Shown: positions 41,925 to 53,800 of the stretch, piece by piece
How positions within the stretch are numbered: position 1 is the first letter of the stretch
Layout of the letters: every line of letters starts with the position of its first letter
NCBI RefSeq assembly: GCF_014066305.1
Contig: NW_023501091.1
Coordinates: forward strand, 124,001-188,000
Direction of reading: 5' to 3'
Length of the DNA: 64,000 nucleotides
Source of the DNA: Letharia columbiana
Taxonomy: Eukaryota; Ascomycota; Lecanoromycetes; Lecanorales; Parmeliaceae
Notes under the pieces: generated by a model
The model's database searches: none
What the model was told of the DNA's origin: nothing
The model's input: the letters and a program-made list of their open reading frames with translations, nothing else
Translations under genes and position numbers: made by a program

Positions 41925-42697
41925 AATCGATAAGATTTAGGATATGTAGGAGAAAGAAGATGATCTGCTCACACGAAGATTGACGAACAGAGGTCTAGAT
42001 TTTGGTATTTACGCCTTCTCCTACACCTGGCTAATAAGACTCGATTGTCTGCCATGGCAAGAGCGGGCGGCGGGAAGGGGGGCCTTTAAGTATTCCCTCG
42101 ATTCTAGGCGCATGCTCGAGGGATATGCTAGACATGCAAGCGGGGCATGATCGTCGATAAGCCCCACCAAGCCAGCACATGTTGTGGAGCGGCACATACT
42201 TAAATGGGGCAAGACGTCTCGAGAAAAACTCCGTGTTTGCCTCAGCGGCTGAACAGGTTCTTGATTGTCAAAGATTTGTGGTGGTGACTCCGTTGTTAAT
42301 GTGCTTCCAGGCCTAAAACTTGGATTTCGAGAGAAAGCGCCACTTTTGGTTTAGCGTGCCATGAATAATTCTGATCCAATCATCCAAGCCGATGATTCAT
42401 TAAGCTGTAGGGCTGAGTAGTGTAAACCTACCTTACTTAGAATTACTCAACAAACTCTCCAATATATTACGGTCCAGTCCAAAGACCACAGCATCCGTAT
42501 ATCGCTGGCAGATATCCCTCGTCCCAAGCCATGTTAAATGGCAAGAGGCTGTCCATCTCCCGACACAAAATTGTACGAAGGTCCCCTCTGTGAGGAGCAT
42601 ATGTGTCATTCTTCCCTGCTCCAGGCAGCAAAGTTTGCCCAATACCAATAATGATCCCATTGCACCCTCTTGCTCTAGAGGCAAAATTCCCCTTCAA
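41925..42697. other. intergenic, divergent promoters
   Basis: About 770 nt between the P450 (leftward) and CofD-like gene (rightward). No gene is seen. A CTACCTTACTTAG motif lies at 42428-42440. Confidence 0.5.
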
Positions 42698-44514
42698 ATG
42701 TCAGTCACCCTTTGTAGCCGTATACTCTGTCAAATGAACCTCAACTCAATGGCTGCCAACTCAAGAAAAGTCGTCGTGTTCAGTGGTGGTTCGGCGGCGA
42801 ATAGCTTGGTGGATGTCTTCAACGAAGTCATAGAGAAAAACAACTGTGCCTTGACTTATGTTATACCGATCAGTGACAACGGTGGTTCCTCCAGCGAGCT
42901 CATTCGAGTGTTTGGAGGGCCGGGCATTGGGGATGTCAGAAGTATGAAAAATATTCTCTTTTGGTCTCGATGCCCACTTCAAATTGGACATTGTATGGTT
43001 TTATAACGGTTGACTGTGCAAACTTGGAAAATATCATATAATTAGAAGCTGTGCGTGCTGTTCAATGTATCTCTGCTTATGTGCGTCTTCCCAGGCCGTC
43101 TTGTACGCCTGATTCCTCAAACTCACGTTCATATTCTCAACCTCTTCAATCATCGTCTACCCCCTTCTTCCGACTTGGCCGCATCTGAATTCCTGACGCT
43201 TCTGACCGGCACATCACACCTCTACCATTCGGTACCGACACCGCAAGCAATGCTTATCCGTTCCATCCTCTCGCATCTTCACCTCGAGATCCTCAAGCGC
43301 AACCGGCCCCCTACCTCGACTTTCAACTTCCAATCTGCGTCAATAGGAAACCTGTTCCTCACCGGTGCTCGTCTATTCTCCGGCTCCTTCGAGTCCGCAA
43401 TTTACCTTCTTGCAATCATGGGTGGCGTCGACGAATCGAAAACCGCTGTGCTGCCTGCTATCATCAGCAACTTCTCGCATCACATATCCGCTGGGCTCGC
43501 AGACGGAAGCGTGATAACCGGCCAGAACGCTATCAGCCATCCCAGCGAGCCGACTGCGCTCAATAGTAATATCGACCATGCCAATCCTCTCGCAGATCTC
43601 AACGACGCCACGATCGAAGACGCAAACCTCCCAGGCTCCTTGCCAACGCTTCGCCAACCCAACATCCATTTCTCCAAGGGTTCCGAGGAGCCTCTTCCCG
43701 CCCGAATTCAGCGGCTATGGTACATCAATCCTTACGGCCAGGAGATGCGGCCTTCGCCCAACCCCAAAGTGCTTGAGGCCATCAATGTTGCAGAAGGCTT
43801 GATCTACAGCATCGGCAGTCTCTACACTTCCATCGTCCCATCGCTCATATTGCAGGGTGTGGGCGCGGCGATTGCTCGTTCCGGCGGTCCGCGCTTCAAG
43901 ATCCTGATTCTGAACGGTAGCCTCGACCGCGAGACGGGTGGCTTCTCTGCCTCGGACTTCATTGCTGCAATCGCTAGAGCTGGCGAAGAGAGTCGTGGGA
44001 TCACCTTCAATCAGGGTGAGGATGTGGAAAAGGAAATCTGGGCGAGGTATGTGACGCATTTGATCCATCTTGAAGGCGAAGGCGTGCCTCGAGTCGACAA
44101 GGAGGAGTTGGGAAAGTGGGGTGTGGAATGTGTAAGGCTGTACGGCAGGAAGGCGGAGGATGGAACTGCGAGGTATGATGGAAGAGCGGTATGTATATCT
44201 TTTAGGTAACTTCTTCTCTGTTCGGATCACTCCTCCGGTTGCAGGACATGTTCCGGGAGCAACAGGCTTTTGATACACCTTTGTCCGAGCTGTCTCATTG
44301 CTCGGACTCCTGCCTCGAAGAAGAAATACTGACTCTGAAATCAGCTGGGGCAGGCGCTGGGGGCAATATTGGGAAGGAGGGAGAAAGGGGAGAAGAGCAG
44401 GAGGAATACACTCGAAGGGTGAGAAGGAACGTAGAGAAGAGGGGATTGGTAGACAATGTTCTTCGCATGCAACACGGTTGTTGTAAAAAGAATATTCTAC
44501 AACCTATGCTGTAG
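42698..44514 (+). CDS. CofD-like (2-phospho-L-lactate transferase fold) protein
   Basis: Three exons: 42698-42941, 43095-44188, 44245-44514. Introns are 153 nt (long for this window) and 56 nt. The product is about 535 residues. The CofD/UPF0052 fold is clear: KVVVFSGGSAANSLVDVF, YVIPISDNGGSSSELIRVFG, GPGIGDVRSRLVRLIP, then STFNFQSASIGNLFLTGARL, FSGSFESAIYLL, IYSIGSLYTSIVPSLILQGV and FKILILNGSLDRET. In bacteria and archaea CofD builds coenzyme F420. Fungi are not known to make F420, so the fungal function is open. The C-terminal 90 residues (third exon) are acidic and low-complexity. Alternative starts are ATG 42734 and ATG 42749. The last begins just before the fold. Confidence 0.85.
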
Positions 44515-44664
44515 CTCTGAAGGAAACAATTTCAAGCGCATAATGCTTCCTAGCCACCTGGTGGCCTCCTAAGGGTATCTCTCATAGCAATGACTCGCTA
44601 CGCTACCGTAAAAACGCCAGTGTAGATGCAAGAATGTTCTTTTGCGTCTTCGACGCTCCAGTCC

Positions 44665-46120
44665 TCAGGTATAGTCCCCATCAACAGCCTTTCCTTTTCC
44701 CTTGTTGATCCTACTCTTTGTCTTAAGCTTCATCGCAAGCGGGATTACATTGTGGTTCTCTTTGCCGTGATTACTTGGTCTCATGACCTTCTTCCGGCAC
44801 ACTGGACACTTGGGGATGCCTTTTCCGGGTTCGGCACCCTGATTTTCACCAGCTATCAGGGCTTCCATGAGACATGCATGGCAGAACAGGTGACCTTGAA
44901 GAAGACAGAATTAGTGTTCATACGGGAGACTGCCCTGAGGAATGACGTACCGCAGTGGGTAGCTGTCAGGTCTTTCATGTTCTCCATGCAGATAATACAC
45001 TGTAATGTGGACAATCTCACGGGCTTGTTGGCCTGTTCTTTCTGTGCCTTGATGGTAGCCATGCGTTGCTGCTCAAGAACTTTGAAGAGGCCTGTGTCAT
45101 CGTCTAGGTCCTGTGAAAGGATTAGCCCCTCTCCTTTTAGACAAATTTTACGTTTAAATGCAAGTTGTAGAGGGGAAATAGCAAGACGAGAGGTCAAAGC
45201 CTCATTTGTGCACCCGGAAAATGGTTCTTGCAACTCCTGTTTGTACCTACTCTAAGATCGACCTCCTCGATTGTATGTGCCGCATTGCTTGACTGGGAAG
45301 CCTCGGTCTTCCTCCTCTTGGCGGGATTCGATGGGACCGAAGACGTGTTTCTGGACATTCGTGAAGGCGGTTGCCGACGTTGAGAGTTCGCTGGCGGCAT
45401 GTTTGGTGGAGTTGAATCAGCGGTGAGGTCGACAAAGTCACTGAGATCCTCGGTATCGGGCCAAGGCGTGTCTTCTCGATCGGAGCTGGAAATGGCGGAT
45501 GACGAGGACCAGAAATCCTCAGAAACGAAGCTAGTGGGACGCGGAGGTGCTCTGGAGGGAGTCGCGCGGCGAGGTGGCGGAAGAGCTGGTCGACCGGAAG
45601 AGTTGGACGCTTCACCGAGTGGGCTCTAAAAAGATTTTCGAGTCAGTTTTCTCCTTCCAGGCCGTATTCTGAGCAATGAGGCAGCTTGAAAGGATAGTAA
45701 GAATCACTTGCTCCCAGACCATGTCTTGGAACCTGCAGAACAGTCTGGTACAGTAACACCTTGGTCTGAAAATATACGTACCGCTTGAAGAGGAAAGTTG
45801 GGCAGGTCAAGGTGTGAACGACTTCGATTGACGGTGGTGGACAGAGGATGTCGAGAGGATGAAGATGAAGATTTGGTAGAAGCGGTGGTGTTATGGCCCC
45901 GCTGTTGCTGATGGGACTGAGAATTTGGCCAATTTATGTGGTTGAGAGGCTGCGAACGTAGGGAGTTGAAGTTTGGAAGTGGCAAGTGTTCAACGCGATG
46001 TCTCGGCTCACTGCCCCATGATTGGCCGAACATGTCGTTCATGTCGTGGTTTGAAAAGACATCTTCTCGGAGTGTAGGAGACCAGACATCCTCATGGTTT
46101 GAATCATCTGAATCCTCCAT
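44665..46120 (-). CDS. RING-finger E3 ubiquitin ligase, Slx8-like
   Basis: Four exons: 46120-45782, 45625-45251, 45110-44951, 44894-44665. Introns are 156, 140 and 56 nt. The product is 367 residues. It begins MEDSDDSNHEDVW and has a long disordered Ser/Pro-rich region. Within this lie acidic-hydrophobic stretches that may be SUMO-interaction motifs (DLSDFVDLTADS, TIEEVDLRDLDDD) and a basic NPAKRRKTE. The C-terminus carries a complete C3HC4 RING: CIIC, THCGHLFCHACL, KCPVC (about residues 275-330). The layout (acidic SIM-like motifs plus C-terminal RING) fits SUMO-targeted ubiquitin ligases of the Slx8/Rfp class, which act in nuclear DNA repair. The assignment to Slx8 itself is inference. It is divergent from mip1 with 374 nt between start codons. 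Confidence 0.8.
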
Positions 46121-46494
46121 TGGGCGAAAGCAATCACTCTTGCTGCAAGCGAACACTCTTGGATTTAGCAAATGGTCATGCCACTTTCTCGGCAAGGTGG
46201 TCCTGCTGAAGGCGATATGTGTATGGACTGTAGCAGTGGTAATGGAGGCTTGCGAACAGCTTTGTGAGCCTAATGCTTGCCCAAACCATACAATCGCCTC
46301 CCAGAGAGCTGTGACACGGTAAGACGGTGTGAGGGGCACCATTCACCAGACTGTTCTCTGATCTGGGCGGAATGAAGCCGCATGCACGGAAAGTCGGCGA
46401 AAATGTGACGCTAAATTGATCAAATATCATGTCCATATCGCAACACATTTCGATTGACGTGATGGCAATTGCACATACGAGATGACTGTCAATA
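46121..46494. promoter_or_regulatory. shared upstream region of the RING gene and mip1
   Basis: 374 nt between two divergent start codons. Both promoters must lie here. No clear TATA box is seen. Confidence 0.5.
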
Positions 46495-49400
46495 ATGCTT
46501 TGCTCCTTGTGTACCAGGCAAAATGGTCTACTTCGGGCACACTTAGTCCATGGCTTCCGTGCTCACATCCCACATCCAGCAGTCTTTGCCTTCAAATGCA
46601 ATCCGCCTCGGAGGCGACAGTATGCCATCGAGGTCGGATCAGGTATATCCCTTGAGAAAGGGGACCGCAACAGCCTATCTCGTGAGTGCTACGTCCAATG
46701 TATCTTCGGATTGGTCAGGCTGACATTGATTCGTAGTGAATGCGACGCCACGATTTAACGAGATAGGGGTTCAGCAGCTTAGCAGTCATGTCCATCCTCA
46801 GATTTTCTCTGGCCCGCCAACGACGCCCCCACAGCATCTGATAGATCTCAGTAAGGACCATCTTAGCAGGCACCAACTGTTGGGCAAGAACCAAGAAAAT
46901 GCGCCTCCAATCGCCTTTGATCTACCTGCCCTCCACGGCTCCACGTTGGACGAGCATTTTCACAAGCTGGGCAGAGACGCCTCCGAGCCATATTACAGTC
47001 AAGCGTTGGACTACGCACGTGCAGACCTTCCTAGAGCTCCGAGGACGTGGGTCAAGCAAAGTGGATGGACAAAGTACAATGAAGATGGCTCACATGTAGT
47101 AGTGGAAGCACCGCAGGAGGAAATGCTGACCTTTGATACTGAAGTCATGTGGAAGGAAAGCTCGTTTGCCGTAATGGCCTGCGCTTCTAGCAAGACGGCA
47201 TGGTACGCATGGCTCTCTCCTTGGCTCATGGGGGAGTCTGAGTCGGATCGGCATCTGATACCGCTGGGCAATCCGGACCAGGCACGTATCATCATTGGAC
47301 ACAACATTGGCTATGACCGGGCACGAATAGCTGAAGAATATGACGTGCGACAATCGAAGAACTTCTTTTTGGATACCATGTCCTTACATGTAGCAGTCAA
47401 CGGGATGTGCTCTAGGCAGAGGCCGACTTGGATGAAACACAAGAAGAATAGGGATATGCGAGCCAAAATCGCCAGCGAAAGCAATTCTGTCGAGCTATCG
47501 AGTTTGCTGGAAAACAACATCCTAAGCGAAGAAGAGGAAGAACTGTGGGTCGGTAGGAGCTCTATCAATTCGTTGCGGGATGTTGCTAAATTCCATTGCA
47601 ATGTAACCATTGATAAAGCGCAGCGCGACCAGTTTGGAGAACTTGATCGAGCTGGTGTTCGAGAGAAGCTTGATGAGCTATTGGACTATTGCGCAGCTGA
47701 TGTCGCAATTACCCATCGCGTCTACAAGAAAGTGTTTCCCGGGTTTCTGGAAGTCTGTCCACATCCCGTTAGCTTTGGTGCTCTGCGCCATCTATCATCT
47801 GTCATCCTACCAGTCGATAAGTCGTGGGACACTTACCTGGATCGGTCAGAAGAGACCTACATCCGACTATCGAAGGCAGTGGAGCAGCGACTCAGTGATC
47901 TCGCGGATCGTGCGCTGGATTTGAAAGGCGATCCAGGTAACTACAGCAAAGATGACTGGCTTGGGCAGCTAGATTGGTCAGGTCAAGAGATCAGGATGGT
48001 CAAAGGAAAGAAGAAAGGGGACCCACCGAGACCAGCAGCGCGGCAAAAGATGCCTGGCATGCCGAAGTGGTACAAAGATCTATTCGCAACGAATGAGGCA
48101 AACCTCGCTCTGACAGTCAGAACACGTATCGCACCATTACTGCTTCGCCTGTCATGGGATGGACATCCCCTCGTTTGGTCGGATAAATATGGGTGGACGT
48201 TTAAGGTGCCTGTTGCGTCAGCCGACAAGTATACTGATAAACCAGTGGTCGATTGCAACATGATTGACGAGAAGAACTTGGACATCCGAGACGACAGGAA
48301 GCATCGATACTTCAAATTGCCCCACAAAGACGGGCCGCAAGCACGGTGTGCGAGTCCGTTGGCCAAAGGCTATCTGCAATACTTCGAAAGCGGAGTTCTT
48401 TCTTCGGAGTTTTCTTACGCAAAGGAAGCTTTGGAAATGAATGCGTCTTGTTCGTACTGGATCAGCGCAAGGGACCGCATTCGGTCACAGATGGTGGTCT
48501 ACGAGAAAGATACTGTGGGCATACACCAGGCAAATGCATCAGAAGATCTTGGCTTCATTCTTCCGCAGGTCATTCCAATGGGAACAATCACTCGCAGGGC
48601 CGTAGAGAATACCTGGCTGACAGCAAGCAACGCTAAACGGAATAGAGTTGGTTCGGAGCTAAAGTCGATGATCAGAGCTCCTCCAGGATACTGTTTTGTC
48701 GGTGCCGATGTCGACTCTCAGGAGCTGTGGATCGCAAGTCTTGTGGGAGATGCGCAGTTTCGCCTTCACGGAGGCAATGCAATTGGCTTCATGACCCTCG
48801 AGGGTACTAAAGCAGCAGGTACCGACCTGCATTCAAAGACAGCAAAGATTTTGGGGATTTCCCGGAACGATGCTAAGGTCTTCAACTACGGCCGTATATA
48901 TGGAGCAGGCCTCAAATTCGCTTCGACGCTACTTCGCCAATTCAACCCCAACCTTTCAGAAAAGGAAACCCAAGAGATCGCCACAAGGCTCTACAAAGAG
49001 ACGAAGGGTACCAAGACCTCCCGGAAATTGCTCAACGAACGCTCGTTCTGGCGCGGGGGAACGGAGTCCTTCGTTTTCAATCGGCTTGAAGAATTCGCAG
49101 AGCAAGAGCGACCCCGAACGCCAGTTCTCGGTGCTGGCATTACCGAAGCTCTAATGCGCCGCTACATCAATAAAGGCGGCTTCATGACCTCCAGGATCAA
49201 TTGGGCCATTCAATCTTCAGGGGTAGACTACCTTCATCTCCTGATCATCTCAATGGACTACCTCATTCGCCGTTTTAACATCGATGCACGCCTCGCAATC
49301 ACTGTCCATGATGAGATCAGATACCTGGTCAAAGAAGAGGACAAGTATCGTGGCGCAATGGCTCTCCAGGTCGCGAATGTGTGGACGCGCGCCATGTTCT

Positions 49401-50002
49401 CCCAACAAATGGGCATCAACGACTTACCCCAGTCTTGCGCCTATTTCAGCGCTGTTGACATTGATCATGTCCTGAGAAAGGAGGTAGACATGGACTGTGT
49501 CACCCCGAGCCATCCCGAGAAGATTCCGCACGGAGAGAGCGTCAGCATCAATCAGCTACTCGACAAAGGATCGGCCGCCTACCTTGACCCAGCCGTTGTA
49601 CCGAAGAAGCCAATCGATCTAGACCAGCACCCCTACACACGCCGTCCATCCGTCATGGCCGAGCTACGTGAACGTACAGATGTCGACTACTTGAAGGCGC
49701 AGATCTCCACCGATGCCAAGGAGCTCAGTGAACTCATCAAGGATATCTCGAAACGCTCCTCTAAAAATACGACGGCTTCTCCATACACGGGAAAGCCATT
49801 CGCAGGGAGTAGCAGCACAAGAAGTAAAACCTCTGCGTCCATTTACGCGCAGCCGCAGGAACCAAGACTCGTTGATGCACCCTATAGCTACGAGGGCGTT
49901 ACACGATTCTGGGAGCCGGCGAGTACCAAGGGAGGGCAACATGGGAAGCCGTGGATCCGGACGCAGCTGACAGGAAAGCCGATTTTGAACGATAGGCCGT
50001 GA
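46495..50002 (+). CDS. mip1: mitochondrial DNA polymerase gamma catalytic subunit
   Basis: Two exons, 46495-46681 and 46737-50002, with a 55-nt intron (branch CTGAC) in phase 1. The product is 1150 residues. The first exon gives a basic mitochondrial presequence (MLCSLCTRQNGLLRAHLVHG and on to CNPPRRRQYA). The exonuclease motif I is TFDTEVMW (about residue 196), motif II IGHNIGYDRARI, and motif III near YCAADVAITHRVYKK. Polymerase motif A is GADVDSQELW (about 719), motif B DAKVFNYGRIYGAG (about 775) and motif C TVHDEIRYLV (about 920). The protein continues some 225 residues past motif C, the fungal-type C-terminal extension, with low-complexity and basic segments. It replicates and proofreads mitochondrial DNA. 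All catalytic residues seen are intact. Confidence 0.97.
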
Positions 50003-50842
50003 TAGATATGTGCATGTGCTACTAGCGAGGCGTTATGGATAGTGCATGTGTGATATTGGGACATGTATATAGTCATGACATGTGGCGTTGCATGGAAGGA
50101 TCAAAAGATATAGACATTGGTATGTACTTGTACAAGTGATGAGGCAACGGCGTTGCAGAGCAACATTCAGGTGCAGTGTACAAACAGACGGCGCGCACGT
50201 CCTTCAATGATGCATGTATATTCTATCATTTCATCAAATGCTTTGCGTTGAACTTGCCAACATCATACCTAGCCCAACATCAGATCACGAGCCGACGTTC
50301 CCAAATGAAATTGCTAAGCATTCGGATCGGAATGAGACTCTCTCTCTCTCGCCACTCAAGGGGATATGATGCATAATTCCTTCACTGGAATTTCCGTAAG
50401 GTGTGCTCACATCATCAATGCCCCAGCGTCAATTATTAAACCCAGAGAGTTGACGCAGGGAATCAGCCTGAGCTTCTCGCTATTTTCGAATGTGTTGGTG
50501 GGCGACTGCAGGCTGTTGTTTACTCGTTTTGGGTGAAAGGACCAGTGTGTGCACTCTTCCGTGCATGACGATTGCTGCACTGCGGAACGGGTCGATTTGA
50601 GGGAGGAGGGATCCAAATTCTAGCTTTTACCGCTCTGAGAAGCATATGACCTGATTGACGTTTCGAGCCGGCAATTCGTGCTATCTATGGTAAGTACGCC
50701 ATGGTTTAATACTCTTGAGTGAACTCGCTACGTGAAAGCTACAGATAGTATGAACAAGCACTTTGCAAAGACAGTATGTAACGCCATGTACAACATGCAC
50801 AGCCCCTTCTTGTCCCAACTCATCCACTCATCTAAGATTACT
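50003..50842. other. intergenic between convergent genes
   Basis: About 840 nt between the 3' ends of mip1 and tel1. A CT-microsatellite (TCTCTCTCTCTC) lies at 50340-50351. No gene is seen. Confidence 0.5.
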
Positions 50843-53800
50843 TCAAACATAAGCAGCCCACCCAGCAAACAAAACTGCCAAATTCTTCTCATCCGTTGCC
50901 TGCTGTATCAATTCGTTGACCGTAGCAGTCACGCTCAAACTCTTACTCAACTTCTTCGCCACGACTGTCAAAGCTCTATCCGCTTCTCCGGGCTCGTTGT
51001 CTTTCTTCCCTCCCACTCCCTCATTACCGGGCAGCGCCGGATTTTCAGTCTGCGCATCTTGCATTTTCTTCAGACGCAGCGGGGACAGCGACCATTGGTA
51101 GAGTGGATCGTAACGCAAGACGTCCAGTATGGTCATGATGCTGTATGATTCGTTCCTCAGAGCTTCGAGAGTGAATTCGCAACAGCGCCGGAACACGCCT
51201 TCGGTTTTGGTAATACCCATACCATCGACCAGATCGCGGGTCAAACGGAACGGTACGACTTCGGGGACGTGCAGGACGCGGCCTTGTTCGAAAGCGATAC
51301 CGAGGTCGATGTGCACCACTTCGCCAGTTTCGTTGTCGAGTAAGATGTTCTGGCCATGTCTGTCGCCCAGGCCGAGTACGTGGCCGAGAATAGAGCTGGC
51401 CGCCACGGAGCGCGTATATGCGAGCCGTTTTTCGAACCAGACGTCTGGGTTTTCGAAACGTTCCATGAAGAAGTAGCGCAGGACGGGGTGGAAATGCTCA
51501 CAGACATTGCGGTAAATCTTGATGCGTTGGTCGACAGATTTTGTCTGCACGTCGGCGATGAACTTGCGGCAGTTGTTGGGCTTGAGGTCTTTGGGGAAGT
51601 GGCGCTGGTGTGCGGGCAAGAGGTAGTCGTGCAGTGGGATAGTGTTAGGAACGAACTCGATAATGCCCGCCGTGGCTGTCAAAGGGAGGACTTTGTAGGT
51701 ACGAATGCCGAGGTTACGTTGGCGTGTGGCTCTTTGGGATTTCAGGAGGCTGCTGACTTGATCGAAGACTTGCTCCATTATGGAGTCTTGTCGAAGATCA
51801 TCAGTGCCGCCCTTGAACTTCGAAGTGTTAGCTTGCTTCCTTTCTCCACAGTCATAATGACTTACTAATTGTTTGTACTTTAAACCGTCCGTGCCAATGG
51901 CGGTGATAATCTTCGGCATACTGATCCCTGAAGCTACGGTAAATTGGGGCTCGAATCTTGCAATTACCGGAACGTCTCTGTAGTCACAGTCCGGCCGAAG
52001 CTCGATTTTCATGGTTGGCGGAGGCACTCTCGACTTCTGTATGTCTTGTTCGATCCTCTGTCCAGTAGCGAACCTGCGTAGAGGCACTTTAGATCCCTGT
52101 TTGATCGCCGGATCGTCTAGGCGTTCGATAGCAAACTTTACAAAGACAAGGTTGGTGTTGTGCAGAGCAACCCAGGTACTATTCTGTATCTTGCTTGCTT
52201 TGAGTTCCTGCACAATATTACTTGCAGCCGCGTGTCTCTTCACAGCGGCGTCATCCTTGCCTTTGGTTTTGAAACCGGTGAAGATCTGATACATTCCATG
52301 GTACGGATGATCGAGACAAATTCTGAGCACTAATGAGGAGAGCAGCGATTGGAATTGTCCAGGCTTTTCCAATAGTCGTGAGGACCACTGGTTCATCAGA
52401 GCGGCAAATTTTCTGCTTCCGACTTGGCCTACATGCCTTGAAACCGCCTCGTTGGCTATGTCGCTCTCGTAGTTTTCGAGCCACAGAGCGGAGAATCGCA
52501 GAGCGTCATTTTCGTACTTATCGCAGGCCTTGAGACAGAGGAGGTAGTTTTCCAAGCTTTGACGGAGGAAAGTCTGTCGGCTCTCACGGAGCCGTTGGAA
52601 TTCTCGATCATCTATGTCAAACCATTGTTTTGCTTTCGCACGGTAATTCTTCAAATTGTCTCGCTCCTTTGCTTGGGAGCTTGCTGACTTTATCATCTTA
52701 TCGAGGTCGCCCACTTCTGCGTCTTTGCGTTCGCGAAGCTTCTGTATGCGCTGGAAGTCTTCCAATCCGTCTGCATTCTGCAATTGCTTGTCACAGAACG
52801 ATGCAAACTCGTGAAATACCACGCCGGCTTCATCTCCCTCGGACTCCCCGCGAAGCTCCTTAATCGCGGGTCTGAGATATCGAGTGATGATCTCGTCTGG
52901 CTTCTCTAGCCTGGCTTCTGACATCTGATGTCCCTGAACCCTGTCAGTAATTGGAAAGTGGGTATACCGAGTCGATTCAATGCTTACTAGCTTGGCAAGA
53001 AGCTCTGGCTTGCTGACTTCTATCAATTGAACGTGCGAGTCTAACAACCCTTGAAGATCTTGCAGCACCCGAATCGAAGCTGTCATTTCACCTTGATCCC
53101 ACAGCACATTTGCGCTTGCCAGTCGTACGGCAGCGCTGATATCGACACCGACTTCTTTGCACGGCTTGACTAGCTCGGTGAGGTATGTCACAGTTGATAA
53201 GGCGTTCTGAATAGCGCCATGAGCCCGGCTCATGTGAGAAGATGCAAGGAGTAGATGGCTCTCGAGGGAACGAGCGTCTCGCGGATAGGTTTTCAGCAGC
53301 TCTTGTAGTTTGGGCTTCTTACTCAGTGAACTGAACAGAGTTTCGCGGCACGAGATGATTGCCTTGACATGTTCGTAACTGCGTCGATTTAGCATTGGGA
53401 ACAGCATCATGGTATAGGATCTGAGTCTCACCTCTCAGAGTGCATCCAAAGTTCGCGGTCTTTAAAGCGCCCTAGCACTTCGTACAGCTCCTCAGACCTT
53501 TTGGATGAGAAGATCTCGTCAGCTTCTGTCACTATCGCCAGGCTGCCCAAGATGGCGTGTGAAGAGGATTTTGCACCCTCGCCCACCATGAGCTGATTCA
53601 TGGAGTCCGTGAACCCAGTATTTAGGGAAGTCTGCAGACTCAGAGAGTCTACGGCGTTGTTAATGCCTTGAAAGACTCGGAATATTGTGCTTGCGCTGCT
53701 ACTGTGTGATGCCGGTACTGATATATCCCACTGTTCGAGCTTTCGAGCAGTACGGAGCACAGAATCTATAGCGTTTGGCCCAGTGGTGGTCATTTTGCTA

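Noticed and set aside
40311..44514. Secondary-metabolite gene cluster around the P450
   Set aside because: No backbone synthase, transporter or pathway regulator is nearby. The neighbours are a CofD-like and a hypothetical gene.
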